A DNA stretch of 64,000 nucleotides, from assembly GCF_025947065.1 (NCBI RefSeq), contig NZ_CP109994.1, positions 3,224,001 through 3,288,000 on the forward strand. The letters are read 5' to 3'. The number at the start of each line of letters is the position of its first letter. Positions within the stretch are counted from its first letter, which is position 1. Below, piece after piece: positions 36,259-45,481 of this stretch. This stretch comes from Flavobacterium sp. N1736 (GTDB taxonomy: Bacteria > Bacteroidota > Bacteroidia > Flavobacteriales > Flavobacteriaceae). The translations under genes and the position numbers were made by a program. The notes beneath the pieces are model-generated. The model made no database searches, had not been told where the DNA came from, and saw only the letters and a program-made list of their open reading frames with translations.

Positions 36259-36306
36259 CAAAAATATAACGATTGCGTATTACAAGTGTCCTGCACTATC
36301 CTGTAT
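36259..36306 (-). promoter_or_regulatory. susC promoter with operator site A
   Basis: On the minus strand the core GATAGTGCAGG (36290-36300) is followed after exactly 23 nt by TATTTTTG (36259-36266), a perfect TAnnTTTG -7 box. The core is part of a tandem CAGGATAGTG / CAGGACACTT pair with a 10-nt period, as expected for a dimeric regulator that binds one face of the helix. Sites B (3901) and C (57880) share core and spacing. The inferred leader of susC would be about 115 nt. Confidence 0.65.
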
Positions 36307-36394
36307 CAATACCATTATCTAAAAAAAAAGTATTAAAAAAAACAATATTAATAAAAATACGAAAGAAAAAATGTAAGTAAAGAAAAAAATAAGG

Positions 36395-36430
36395 AAAAGG
36401 TTTGAACATTAGTAAATATTCAAACCTTTT
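36395..36430. terminator. Bidirectional-type hairpin between GH127 and susC
   Basis: Arms AAAAGGTTTGAA (36395-36406) and TTCAAACCTTTT (36419-36430) are exact complements around a 12-nt loop, with T-rich flanks on both sides. It lies 3' of the GH127 gene and upstream of the susC promoter, so it would isolate the two units. The remaining part of this 570-bp gap (about 36431-36705) is AT-rich and shows no gene or other signal to me. Confidence 0.7.
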
Positions 36431-36705
36431 TCTATAAAAAAATAAAAAATATTCAGAGAATTGATTTAGAAGCTATTTATTTTGTAAAATAGAGTATAGT
36501 TTACAATTGAATTTGAAGGAGTTAAACATGCAATTTTGAAATTAAATATTTAAATAAACATTATTAATCTGACTAAAAAACTTACAGGAATTAAAAATAT
36601 TGTCAGAAGAACAAAATGTTAATTTTATTAAAAAAAAATTATCAAAATTCAGTTTTAAACGTAAATTCTTATTAATAGCATTTTGTAATCGTTTAGTTTT
36701 GCCTT

Positions 36706-38727
36706 TTAATGGGACATCCAAACTGTCATTTCCCCTTTTCCATGATTCCCCCAGGCAAAATATGGGATCAATTTCAGGTTATATACTGCACTTTTAACAG
36801 CAGATATTGGCTGATAAAGCTTTTTATCCCATCCAGTATCCTGATCAATGGATGAAGTTGCATTTATAGTCAGTAATTTTCGATTATTTAATTCCGTAAA
36901 ACTCGTAGTAAATTGAGAATTAGCATTCAAAACAACATCATTAATACTTGTATTTGCAGGAAGCTGATCTGATTCTAAACAATAAACAATCGGGCCTCTT
37001 TTTACCGCTATCTGATTTTTAACTTCTTCTACTAATGGATTTGCCTGCATTAATTCGACCGGCATCGGAATATTCAATTCGATAACATCTCCTTTTTTCC
37101 ATTTCTGGTTTATTTTAGAATAAGTGCCGGAAACAACAGCGTCATTTATTTTCTTATTATTGATTAAAATCTCCGCATTCTGGCTCCATCCCGGAATTCT
37201 TAAAAAGAATGCCTGCAGATCTTTTGGGGCTTTTACAATTTTTAGCAGAATCTTTCCATCCCACGGATAATTTGTCTGTTGTTCAATCTCAATTTTCTGA
37301 CCGTCGGGCATGGTAGTTTTTAAAGAATTACTTCCGTATAAATTAACATATATACCTTCTTTTGAAAAACTGTAAGCATAATTACTAACCTCAGCAATGG
37401 TACGCGTAACATTTGGCGCACAACAGTTTGATAATGCAATATAACCTTCCCGCTCTTTACTCCATCTTTGTTTAAAAGGCAAATCTTTAGAAACATTTAA
37501 AGGATTATTATAGAAAAATTTTGTTCCTTCAAGACTAATTCCTGAAAGCACACTATTATATAATGCTAATTCAACAATATCGGCATATTTGGCTTCGCCG
37601 GTAATTTGCAGCATTCTCCAATTCCATAAAACGTTTCCAATATTGGCGCAGGTTTCTGTATGAGCCGTAGCATTTGGCAATTGAAAAGGGCGACCGTAAG
37701 CCTGATGAATTTTTTGAACTACAGTTGGATCATAAGAAGTTCCGTCTGGCGAAACGCCATCGTACAAAGATCCGCAAGCTCCGGTAATATACATTTTTCG
37801 ATACGTAACATCATCCCAAATAGATTCAAGATTATCCAGTAATTTCTTTTCTCCCGTTTCTGCATATAAATCCGCAACTCCGGCATATAAATAATTCGCT
37901 CTTACGGCGTGACCCATTGCGGTGGTTTGCTGTCTAAACGGAATTCTGTCCTGATTATCATCGGTTCCGTCATTTGTGGTTCCTCTAATATCTATAAGAT
38001 TATTGGCCAATTCTAAATATTTCGGATTTTTGGTGGTACGGTACATTTCGACAATTCCCATATAATGTGACGGACAAATTGCATTTCGAGCCAATTCCGG
38101 TGACGCTTTTTTATAGAAATCATACAAATAATCTGCTACGCCTTTTGCAATATCCAGAAAATTGGTTTTTCCGGTAACACGATAATGTATACAGGCAGCC
38201 GTCATTAAATGTCCCATATTATATTTCTCGAAACCCAATTGTTTTTTAACTTCTTCCGGACCTAAAGTTCCCCAGCGTTCATCAATTAAAACCGGTGTAT
38301 GAATATAACCATCCTTACGCTGTACTTTTGCAAAAAGCGCAATCGCTTCGTCCATTTCGGCATCTAATTTCTTGTCTTTTGTTACGGCATAAGTGGCTGC
38401 CATTGCTTCAAAAATTTTATAAAAATCACCGTCATGAAAAGATGGTCCTTTAAAAGCTCCTTTTGAAAGACCTGCTGCAATTTCAAAATTTTTATAAGCA
38501 TGTGAAATCGAATCATTATGATACAAATTCCACATATACGGTAAAGTGCTTTTGGTTTCAACATCAAATTGTTCTTTCCAGAAACCGTCTGTCCATTTTA
38601 CATCTTCTAAATTCACGCTTTGTAATTTAGAATATGGGCTGTTTGAATTGGCAACCAAACCTTTATTCTGAGCAAAAAATGCTGTTGAAATTAAAAAGGC
38701 TGATATTATAATAATGCTCTTTTTCAT
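36706..38727 (-). CDS. Exported GH127 beta-L-arabinofuranosidase-family enzyme
   Basis: The 673-residue protein has a signal peptide (ISTAFFAQ), an (alpha/alpha)6 barrel and a C-terminal beta domain (LQAFFLRIPGWSQNAEILIN). The family's zinc site is intact: Glu and Cys in AHTETCANIGNVLWN (about 355-365) and the Cys pair in SNCCAPN (about 434-438), one of which is the nucleophile in characterised GH127. In pectin, GH127 enzymes remove beta-L-arabinofuranose, and one RG-II homologue acts on aceric acid. Both would fit here. It is separated from susC by a terminator-like hairpin, so it is likely transcribed with the genes to its right. Confidence 0.92.
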   Translation of the reverse strand: MKKSIIIISAFLISTAFFAQNKGLVANSNSPYSKLQSVNLEDVKWTDGFWKEQFDVETKSTLPYMWNLYHNDSISHAYKNFEIAAGLSKGAFKGPSFHDGDFYKIFEAMAATYAVTKDKKLDAEMDEAIALFAKVQRKDGYIHTPVLIDERWGTLGPEEVKKQLGFEKYNMGHLMTAACIHYRVTGKTNFLDIAKGVADYLYDFYKKASPELARNAICPSHYMGIVEMYRTTKNPKYLELANNLIDIRGTTNDGTDDNQDRIPFRQQTTAMGHAVRANYLYAGVADLYAETGEKKLLDNLESIWDDVTYRKMYITGACGSLYDGVSPDGTSYDPTVVQKIHQAYGRPFQLPNATAHTETCANIGNVLWNWRMLQITGEAKYADIVELALYNSVLSGISLEGTKFFYNNPLNVSKDLPFKQRWSKEREGYIALSNCCAPNVTRTIAEVSNYAYSFSKEGIYVNLYGSNSLKTTMPDGQKIEIEQQTNYPWDGKILLKIVKAPKDLQAFFLRIPGWSQNAEILINNKKINDAVVSGTYSKINQKWKKGDVIELNIPMPVELMQANPLVEEVKNQIAVKRGPIVYCLESDQLPANTSINDVVLNANSQFTTSFTELNNRKLLTINATSSIDQDTGWDKKLYQPISAVKSAVYNLKLIPYFAWGNHGKGEMTVWMSH

Positions 38728-38746
38728 TGTGCTAATTTTGTAATGA

Positions 38747-38882
38747 TTTGTAACGCGGATGACGCGGATTGCTAAAGCAAAACGCGGATTAAAACGGATT
38801 TTTTTTATATGCTAAAATCTGCAAAATCTGCGTGATACTTATTTTTCACGCAGATTTTGCAGATTAGGCAGATTTTATTTTT
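38747..38882. repeat. Intergenic repeats: 'CGCGGATGACGCGG' arm plus 'AAATCTGCAAAATCTGCG' hairpin
   Basis: AACGCGGATGACGCGGATTG (38752 on) and GCGGATTAAAACGGATTTTT form one half element. AAAATCTGCAAAATCTGCGT pairs with ACGCAGATTTTGCAGATT (38815-38870). The gap holds no gene. Confidence 0.7.
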
Positions 38883-38885
38883 TTT

Positions 38886-41345
38886 TTACTTCACAAAGAA
38901 ATTTATTACTCTGCTCATCGAATCTCCATCTGCATCTTTAACCGTGATTACTACTGAAGCGAATCCTTTTTCTATTGCTGTGAATTGAATGTCTTTTCCT
39001 TTTAAAACAACTTGTCCATTTTTAAGATCAGAGAATGTGTAAACAGGCGTTTTCTCATATCCTTTAAAATAATCTGCTGCTGAAAGTTCTTTCTTTTCAC
39101 CAGAATTGATAAAGAAATGTGGTTGTGCCATCCAGTCTAAATACTCGTCTAATTGTGTAAAACCATCTTTATCAGCATCTAAATTAGTGTCTGCAAAATC
39201 TCCGGCTTTCGAATTTTCATTTAATCCTCGTGCAGTTTCCCACCAATTTGGTAATCCGTCATGATCTGTATCCCAATTTTCAGGACGTTTTTCGCTTGCA
39301 TAATCTCCTAAATCTCCTAAATCTTTTTCAGAATCGATCATTCCGCCTAAACCGCTTTTGTTTCCTTTATAAGTAAACGTTCCTTTTAAAGTTTCCTGAA
39401 TAATTCTGTTATCATGTTTGTCAAAAAACGGTTCACTCGCTCCAACATCCGAAAGGACATTTTTATATGCAGCCGCTGCACTTTCTGTTTTTACATACGA
39501 TTCAAAGAACGGTTTATCAACAAAAGTTTCATACTTAACAACTTCATTATGTGAAATTGTAGAAGTTCTTCCTTTCTCCTGGGTTTTCTCATCAAAATAT
39601 CCCTGCATTATATTTCCATCAAAATAATAACGCTGCATTCCTTTTCCAACACCTTCATGCTGTGCGTTTAAAGCATAAAAATATTTAGTTGAAGCTCCCG
39701 GTTTGTAATAATTATTTACAAAATTAACTTCGTTTGCACCTCCGTCAGTTGTTCTTTGTCCCCAGTTATACACCACATTATTTCTAATATCCAATCTTCC
39801 TGTGTAATAACCGTCTCCGTTTAAACCACCGCCAATACTCCAGTTTCTTCCGTAATTGTGAGCCAGTAAATTATGGTGAAAACTACCAACATCGCCACCA
39901 ATTGTAGCTGCGAAACCGTGCATTTTTCCAACTTCATATTTATCATGTCCGGCTACATTTAATGCTTCAGAAATTAAAGTACGCTGTAATGTAATATTAT
40001 GTGCTCCGCGAGAACTGAAAGATTCATCAATTGTCCAGCTAATAGAACAGTGATCAATAATACTATGATTTGCACCTGTAAGACCCATTCCGTCATACGT
40101 TTTTCCGCCGCCAATTCTAACTTTCAAAAATCTTATAATCCCGTCATTTCCGGTTAAACCAACAGGCGCTCTGCTAATCGTAATTCCTTCACCCGGTGCC
40201 GTTTGTCCCGCAATCGTGATATATGGATTATTTACTACCAATCGGTCTGTTAATTTTATATTTCCCGAAACATTAAATACAATAGTTTTAGGACCGTTTC
40301 CTTCATTTACGGCAGCACGAAAACTACCCGGTCCGCTGTCATCTAAATTTGTAACCTCAACAACACTTCCGCCTCTTCCTCCTACGGCAAAACGTCCGTA
40401 ACCTTCAGCTCCCCGAAAAGCCAATTGCGCAGGTTTAAATGACCAGACAGTTCCTAATGTTTTGTTTCCTTTTGCATCAACTTCATCAACACGCCAGTAA
40501 TACGTCGTTAAACTATACAAATTAGAAACCGCATATTTCGTATCAGTCAGTTTTCCTTTAAATTCTGATGACTTTTCATTCGCCTCTGTAATAGTTTTTT
40601 TATCTGTTCCAAAGTAAAAATCATGTGCAACAGCATCTCCTGAACCTTTCCAATTCAACATAAATTTTTCTCCAAGAACAACATGTTCATCGCCATTTTC
40701 TGGTTTTGGAGAATTCGATTGTTTTTTAAGATTTGGCGTATCGATTTCAAATCCGTTGATGACCATTTGCTGAATTAAATCCGGAGCTTTCGAATCTAAT
40801 TCAAAACGAATCACAACATTTTTACCTGCCTGAGCCTTAAATTCAATATAAGCTGTTGCTGCATCAATGGCAGAAGTTGCTCTATTACTTTGAACTACAG
40901 TTTCTACCAATTTATTGTCTACATAAATTTTTACCGGAGCAAATGTTTTTCCTTCAATTTTATCAAATGTATTATGAAAAGTAAGCAGCGAATGCTCACC
41001 TGCTTTTAATCCGCTAATTGCAAGTTCTAAAGTTTTATCAGTTGCCAGACCGTCACTTGTCAATCGACCGTAAAATGGTGCGTTCATCCCCACTTTAAAC
41101 CATTTCGACGAAAAATTTCCCTTTAATTTGAATGTTACATTATTAAAAGATTTTTCAGCTTCCGTTTGTTCCGTTATTGGCCAGGAACTATAATGCGGGT
41201 CACTTACTTCTTCGGCTCTGCGTCCCGAAAAATCAAAATCGACTTTAACAATTTGCTTTTCAGTTGCTTTTCCAGCTGATTGTGCCTGTATGTTTGTTGC
41301 TAAAAGCATTGACAAAACTGCAGTACTTAATAATTTCTTGATCAT
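38886..41345 (-). CDS. Multidomain exported PL1 lyase with CBM-like, FN3-like and calcium-binding modules
   Basis: The 819-residue product has a signal peptide (LATNIQAQ). Residues 30-205 form a beta-sandwich resembling a carbohydrate-binding domain (VVIRFELDSKAPDLIQQMVI). Residues 210-308 look like a fibronectin-III-type module (YYWRVDEVDAKGNKTLGTVW). The PL1 beta-helix runs from about 310 (FRGAEGYGRFAVGGRGG, YITIAGQTAPGEGITISRAP, HSIIDHCSISWTIDESFSSR). A calcium-binding segment is near 700-730 (TDHDGLPNWWETARGLNENS, DADKDGFTQLDEYLDWM) and the end is another beta domain. It differs from the twin PL1 proteins in its N-terminal modules and could recognise a different, perhaps insoluble, pectin. 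It is 18 bp from the next gene on the right, an operon partner. Confidence 0.85.
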   Translation of the reverse strand: MIKKLLSTAVLSMLLATNIQAQSAGKATEKQIVKVDFDFSGRRAEEVSDPHYSSWPITEQTEAEKSFNNVTFKLKGNFSSKWFKVGMNAPFYGRLTSDGLATDKTLELAISGLKAGEHSLLTFHNTFDKIEGKTFAPVKIYVDNKLVETVVQSNRATSAIDAATAYIEFKAQAGKNVVIRFELDSKAPDLIQQMVINGFEIDTPNLKKQSNSPKPENGDEHVVLGEKFMLNWKGSGDAVAHDFYFGTDKKTITEANEKSSEFKGKLTDTKYAVSNLYSLTTYYWRVDEVDAKGNKTLGTVWSFKPAQLAFRGAEGYGRFAVGGRGGSVVEVTNLDDSGPGSFRAAVNEGNGPKTIVFNVSGNIKLTDRLVVNNPYITIAGQTAPGEGITISRAPVGLTGNDGIIRFLKVRIGGGKTYDGMGLTGANHSIIDHCSISWTIDESFSSRGAHNITLQRTLISEALNVAGHDKYEVGKMHGFAATIGGDVGSFHHNLLAHNYGRNWSIGGGLNGDGYYTGRLDIRNNVVYNWGQRTTDGGANEVNFVNNYYKPGASTKYFYALNAQHEGVGKGMQRYYFDGNIMQGYFDEKTQEKGRTSTISHNEVVKYETFVDKPFFESYVKTESAAAAYKNVLSDVGASEPFFDKHDNRIIQETLKGTFTYKGNKSGLGGMIDSEKDLGDLGDYASEKRPENWDTDHDGLPNWWETARGLNENSKAGDFADTNLDADKDGFTQLDEYLDWMAQPHFFINSGEKKELSAADYFKGYEKTPVYTFSDLKNGQVVLKGKDIQFTAIEKGFASVVITVKDADGDSMSRVINFFVK

Positions 41346-41363
41346 TGTGATTGGTAATAATAG

Positions 41364-43694
41364 TTAGTTTAATTTTTTCTTTTCTTCTATTGAAATCCCT
41401 AACAGATTTATAATGTCTTTTTCTCTTTCCTGAGGAGTCACTTTAATAATTTTAGTCATTCCGTTTTCAAGCTCGGCTTCTATAGTGGTATTTTGAGATG
41501 CATGTAATTTAAAATGAACATTCCAGTCTTTTGGCCACGCCGGAAAAAGATAAATCTTGCCGTTTGCTTCCTGCAAAAGCATTTCCTGCATTCCAATCAT
41601 TCCGGCTCCGCCCCAATTATGATCAGGAACCCAGTCGAAACCCGGACCCCAAAATGCCGAAAATCTTCTTTCAGAATTACTCATTTTTAAAAGATTATAT
41701 TTTGCAGCTTCTTCGGTTAAACCTAATCTTGCGGCAAAAATATTATCTTGTTTCCAGCCAATATAACTTCTGAATTTTATTGCATCACTATCATATTTCC
41801 ACGTATTCAAGGCCGTTTCTAAATCTGGTTTTCCAACTCCGTAAATTCCCCACGGAAAAACCGGATACAATTGCGGTACTTCAGAATTATTAATTCGTTC
41901 CCATGATTTTGCAGGAACTAATACTTTATGATTTTCAACTGTGCCAAAATTCAAAGGCGGAATTCTGGTTTGAAAACCTTTTAAATATTCCAATTCTTCT
42001 TTCGATAATTGTTCTGCTGAAAGGTTTAAAAGCTTTTCTGTAATAACCTGCAAAGCTGCAATCGTACTATTTGAATTATTGGTCATTTTATACGTTTCAG
42101 CACCTGAACCGGGAAATAAAATTAATTTTCCATTTCCATCCAATGCTTTTCTGCCTCTTTGTTTGGCGAGATATTGATAATGTTCATCAAAAAAGCGAAG
42201 ACAGCTTATAATGAATGAATTGTATTTTTGAATATCTTCTTTCGCAAATTCGTTTTGCTGCAACATCATTTGGCAGAATTCAAAAACCGTATCCCATTCA
42301 TATTCAAGCCAGGCATTATATTCCATTCCCGGATCGTAATCTGCGGGACGTTTCCATTCGTATTCTGCCGGATTTGGTAAACCAAAATTTTCCAGTTGTT
42401 CTGTAAAAGCAGCTCCGTTATGATTCCAATACACTTTGCTTCTTAATTCAGCATTTTTTTGTAGACTCAGATAATAATCCAATTGCGATTTCATCATATC
42501 AAAATCACCGCTTTTTACCATCGGAAAATAAACCAATCGCTGGTTTTGCGCCGTCATTGTTCCGCCGCCCCAATTTCTAAAATCAGGTGTGAAATTTAAA
42601 TCGGGATTCGTAAAAACAGGGTCAACAGTAAAAAGTCCGCCGTTAAATTTTGTTGGATATTTTCCGTAAACGTTACATCCCAACATATATCGGAACAATT
42701 GATAATTTTGACCAATTTGATATACCGAATCTTTCTCAATCGATTGATTTTTTTGTGTGAAAATAAAACTGCGGTTCCAGAAATCATTCCACCATTTTAC
42801 AGTGTTTTTTTCTGCTTGTTTTGAAGTATTTTTATTTGATGAAATTTGATTTTTTAAACCGTTTTCCCAAGTTTGAATATCAGATTGACTGGTAAATAAA
42901 TGAATTTGAAGTTCCTGTTTTTTTGATGGTTTTATACTCGAAAGTGAATATCCCTTAAAATCAGTATTCTGATATTTTCCTTCATAAGTTCTGTCTGACT
43001 TCAAATTATTTCCGGACATAAAACCTCCAAAAGTTAAATTCGTCAAAGGATTCATCATTTGATCTTTTACCGATTCCATTTTTTGCTGTTTAACTGCAAC
43101 ATCAAAAACAGTATTCTGCCGATTTTTATGATAGAATTTTACGCCGTTATTTTCAAATGAAATGGAATCTTTATAGGTTATAATTTCGCCTTGCGGTGCC
43201 CATTTATGCGAATTGGCATTATTTGCTTTTCCTTTGGAAGGACGATTGATGTGACGCCAGCTTTCATAAGAAGCCGTCATTTTTAAAGCCGTTTTACTTT
43301 CTAAATCCAAATGAATTACCGGCTTAAAAACATCAACCCAAAGTTTGATTTGAGTATTATTTTGAGCAATCGAAATATAACCGTCTTTTAAAATCAATTC
43401 CTGATGAAAACCTTCATTATCCTTAAACGGATTTGGTGTTAAAGTAACTTTTACGCGGCCTAATTTTAGTAACGTATTATGTTCATCGAAAGTTCCGCTG
43501 CGGGAAAAATAGAAATATAAATCTCCTTTTTCGACCCAAACATTTAAACCAATATCTCCTCCGCCCAAAGGCATTGATTCTGACGCATTACTACTTTGCG
43601 TATTCCAAACCTGATTATAAGTTGAAAGCACAGGGATTTGCGCTCTTGTGAAAAGCGATATAAAGAGAGAAAATATAATTATTGTATTTTTCAC
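41364..43694 (-). CDS. Exported DUF5703 glycoside hydrolase-like protein, (alpha/alpha)6 fold
   Basis: The 776-residue protein has a signal peptide (FTRAQ). The N-terminal beta-sandwich starts with VWNTQSSNASESMPLGGGDI and GLNVWVEKGDLYFYFSRSGT, the DUF5703 signature, and resembles the opening of GH95/GH65-type enzymes. The rest is helical with WNGGGTM-like FRNWGGGTMTAQNQRLVYFP, YNAWLEYEWDTVFEFCQMML, ILFPGSGAETYKMTNNSNST and FGPGFDWVPDHNWGG near the C-terminal end (segments in that order; WGPGFDWVPDHNWGG in full). This is the layout of an (alpha/alpha)6 glycosidase with a C-terminal cap. No activity is known to me. Terminator-like hairpin at 43829 separates it from the SGNH esterase, so it may have its own promoter together with the PL1 at 38886. 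Confidence 0.68.
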   Translation of the reverse strand: MKNTIIIFSLFISLFTRAQIPVLSTYNQVWNTQSSNASESMPLGGGDIGLNVWVEKGDLYFYFSRSGTFDEHNTLLKLGRVKVTLTPNPFKDNEGFHQELILKDGYISIAQNNTQIKLWVDVFKPVIHLDLESKTALKMTASYESWRHINRPSKGKANNANSHKWAPQGEIITYKDSISFENNGVKFYHKNRQNTVFDVAVKQQKMESVKDQMMNPLTNLTFGGFMSGNNLKSDRTYEGKYQNTDFKGYSLSSIKPSKKQELQIHLFTSQSDIQTWENGLKNQISSNKNTSKQAEKNTVKWWNDFWNRSFIFTQKNQSIEKDSVYQIGQNYQLFRYMLGCNVYGKYPTKFNGGLFTVDPVFTNPDLNFTPDFRNWGGGTMTAQNQRLVYFPMVKSGDFDMMKSQLDYYLSLQKNAELRSKVYWNHNGAAFTEQLENFGLPNPAEYEWKRPADYDPGMEYNAWLEYEWDTVFEFCQMMLQQNEFAKEDIQKYNSFIISCLRFFDEHYQYLAKQRGRKALDGNGKLILFPGSGAETYKMTNNSNSTIAALQVITEKLLNLSAEQLSKEELEYLKGFQTRIPPLNFGTVENHKVLVPAKSWERINNSEVPQLYPVFPWGIYGVGKPDLETALNTWKYDSDAIKFRSYIGWKQDNIFAARLGLTEEAAKYNLLKMSNSERRFSAFWGPGFDWVPDHNWGGAGMIGMQEMLLQEANGKIYLFPAWPKDWNVHFKLHASQNTTIEAELENGMTKIIKVTPQEREKDIINLLGISIEEKKKLN

Positions 43695-43828
43695 ACTTAT
43701 TTGTTTGGACGTAAAATTACTTAAAAATGGAGAACCACTTTATATTAAAATTTTATAATCTTTTATGTTTAATTTTAATTTATCATTCACACGAAATAAT
43801 AAACAATGCATTTTTTGTTTAGAAAAGA

Positions 43829-43878
43829 CCTGACAGATATTATCCAAAGGCTTTGGCTGTCAGGTTTTATCCAACAAA
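43829..43878 (-). terminator. Hairpin 3' of the SGNH esterase, 'ACCTGACAG' family
   Basis: GACCTGACAG (43829 on) pairs with CTGTCAGGTTTT (43868 on), with CCAAAGGCTTTGG as an inner palindrome. It lies in a 256-bp gap downstream of the SGNH esterase stop. The arms match the 'CCTGACAGG' repeat family of this window. Confidence 0.6.
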
Positions 43879-43950
43879 ATCTTATAACCAATATAAGTAA
43901 TAACTTAAATGAACTGATTAGACTATATATTTTATAAAAGGTTTAATCGC

Positions 43951-45384
43951 CTACCATTCATCTGTTCTAAAAGATGAAACGGGCAAACCTCCTGCGCTAA
44001 ATAATTCTGCTTTTACAAAATCTTTAAATAAATAACGTACCGCAACTGGCTTTGTCACTTTATCAGAGGTTAAAACTACTGATTTTCTGCGAACTACGGT
44101 TTTAGCCGGATAAAATATTTTATCTTCTCCCGCCAATTCAAAGCCTGTAACTTCCTTCTCATAAGATGTAATTCCGTTTGCAACATCATCAAAAGAAACC
44201 GTTACAGAACCATCTTTTATTTCCATCGATTTGTATTTCGGACTTTCAAATTCGAAACCTTCAATTCCGTATGTTCTTGCCAAAGCCTGAAACGCTAATC
44301 GGTTTCCGCCTTTTTCTTTATCCATTGGATGAATGTTATTTTCTTCTCCAATATCCATTAAAACTGCCATCGCCGAATTGGGAATTTCTTTTGTAGCTTT
44401 CAATTGCGCTTCTCTTAAATAAGCCGAATTGTATTTATCCAAATAATCTTTTGGATGAAATGAAGCATAATTAAACGGTGCAATCTGAGCATAATAAAAA
44501 GGGAAATCTCCCTGTTTCCATAAAGCTCTCCAACTGCTTACCATTTTTTTCATTAAATCTTTGTATTCCGAAGCTCTTTCGTAATTTGATTCGCCTTGAT
44601 ACCAAATACAGCCTTTTATTCCGTAACCAATTACAGGCGAAAGCATTCCGTTAAATAAAGTTGTCGGAACACGATTTGGATCTTTTGCCAATTCTTCTTT
44701 TGTCGTCGGGATTTTAGCGCTTGCAAAATCTTTTAGCATTTCCTGATTCATCCAGGCTTCCATGCTTGAACCTCCGTATGAAACGTGAATTAATCCCACC
44801 GGAACATCTAAAACTTCCTGTAAAATCGAGCCAAAATACCAAGCCGTCGCGCTAAAATTGGATGTCGATTTTGGCGAAGCAACTTCCCATTTTCCTTCAA
44901 AATCATCCAAAGGTTCTAAAACCGTTGCTCTTGGAATTGTAATTAATCGAATGTTTTTATTTGTTGATCTTACAATGATTTCGTTTCCGCTTTTTACGGG
45001 CTGACCCTGAAATCCTTTCAAAGGCATCTCCATATTTGATTGTCCGGAACAAAGCCAGACTTCGCCAATTAATACATTTTTTACGATTACTTTTTCTGTT
45101 CCCTCGGAAACTTCAATTGTAAAAGGTCCGCCAAAAGATGGTGTTTGCAATTCAACTTTCCATTTTCCTTGACTGTCTGCTTTTGCTTTATAGATTTTAG
45201 AATTCCATGACGTTTTTACAGTCAGATTTCCATTTTTCTCTGCCCAGCCCCACATTGGCGCGTTCGACTTTTGCTGCAGCATCATATTATCCGAAAACAA
45301 CGCCGGTAATCTGATTTTTGCATTGATTTGGAAGCTTCCAAAAAGCAATGTCATTATTATGAAAGTGTGTTTAATATTCTTCAT
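43951..45384 (-). CDS. Exported SGNH-hydrolase acetylesterase (sialate O-acetylesterase-like)
   Basis: The ATG at 45384 gives a standard signal peptide (LLFGSFQINA); the 7-residue extension upstream (MAKKILK) is less likely. The 478-residue product has an N-terminal beta domain (LPALFSDNMMLQQKSNAPMW, cut as DNMMLQQ), the SGNH block I motif WLCSGQSNMEMP with nucleophile Ser near 114, YQGESN near 263 and IHPMDKEKGGNRLA with the candidate catalytic His near 350. Family members remove O-acetyl groups from sialic acids or, in plant-glycan PULs, from xylan and pectin. Here acetylated rhamnogalacturonan or acetylated RG-II sugars (methylfucose, aceric acid) are likely targets (inference). Confidence 0.88.
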   Translation of the reverse strand: MKNIKHTFIIMTLLFGSFQINAKIRLPALFSDNMMLQQKSNAPMWGWAEKNGNLTVKTSWNSKIYKAKADSQGKWKVELQTPSFGGPFTIEVSEGTEKVIVKNVLIGEVWLCSGQSNMEMPLKGFQGQPVKSGNEIIVRSTNKNIRLITIPRATVLEPLDDFEGKWEVASPKSTSNFSATAWYFGSILQEVLDVPVGLIHVSYGGSSMEAWMNQEMLKDFASAKIPTTKEELAKDPNRVPTTLFNGMLSPVIGYGIKGCIWYQGESNYERASEYKDLMKKMVSSWRALWKQGDFPFYYAQIAPFNYASFHPKDYLDKYNSAYLREAQLKATKEIPNSAMAVLMDIGEENNIHPMDKEKGGNRLAFQALARTYGIEGFEFESPKYKSMEIKDGSVTVSFDDVANGITSYEKEVTGFELAGEDKIFYPAKTVVRRKSVVLTSDKVTKPVAVRYLFKDFVKAELFSAGGLPVSSFRTDEW

Positions 45385-45400
45385 TTTCAATATTTTTTTC

Positions 45401-45459
45401 GCCACGAATTCATGAATTTTTCTTTAATCTTTTCCCACAATCATTCGTGAATTCGTGGC
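45401..45459. repeat. Inverted repeat 'GCCACGAATTCATGAAT'
   Basis: Left arm GCCACGAATTCATGAAT (45401-45417) and right arm ATTCGTGAATTCGTGGC (45443-45459) are near-perfect complements. The gap between the SGNH esterase and GH106 genes holds nothing else. Confidence 0.8.
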
Positions 45460-45481
45460 TATTTTTTCTATTTTTTTTTCT

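Noticed and set aside
36600..36797. A 65-codon plus-strand frame between susC and GH127
   Set aside because: It overlaps the 3' end of the GH127 gene and its composition is that of an AT-rich shadow.
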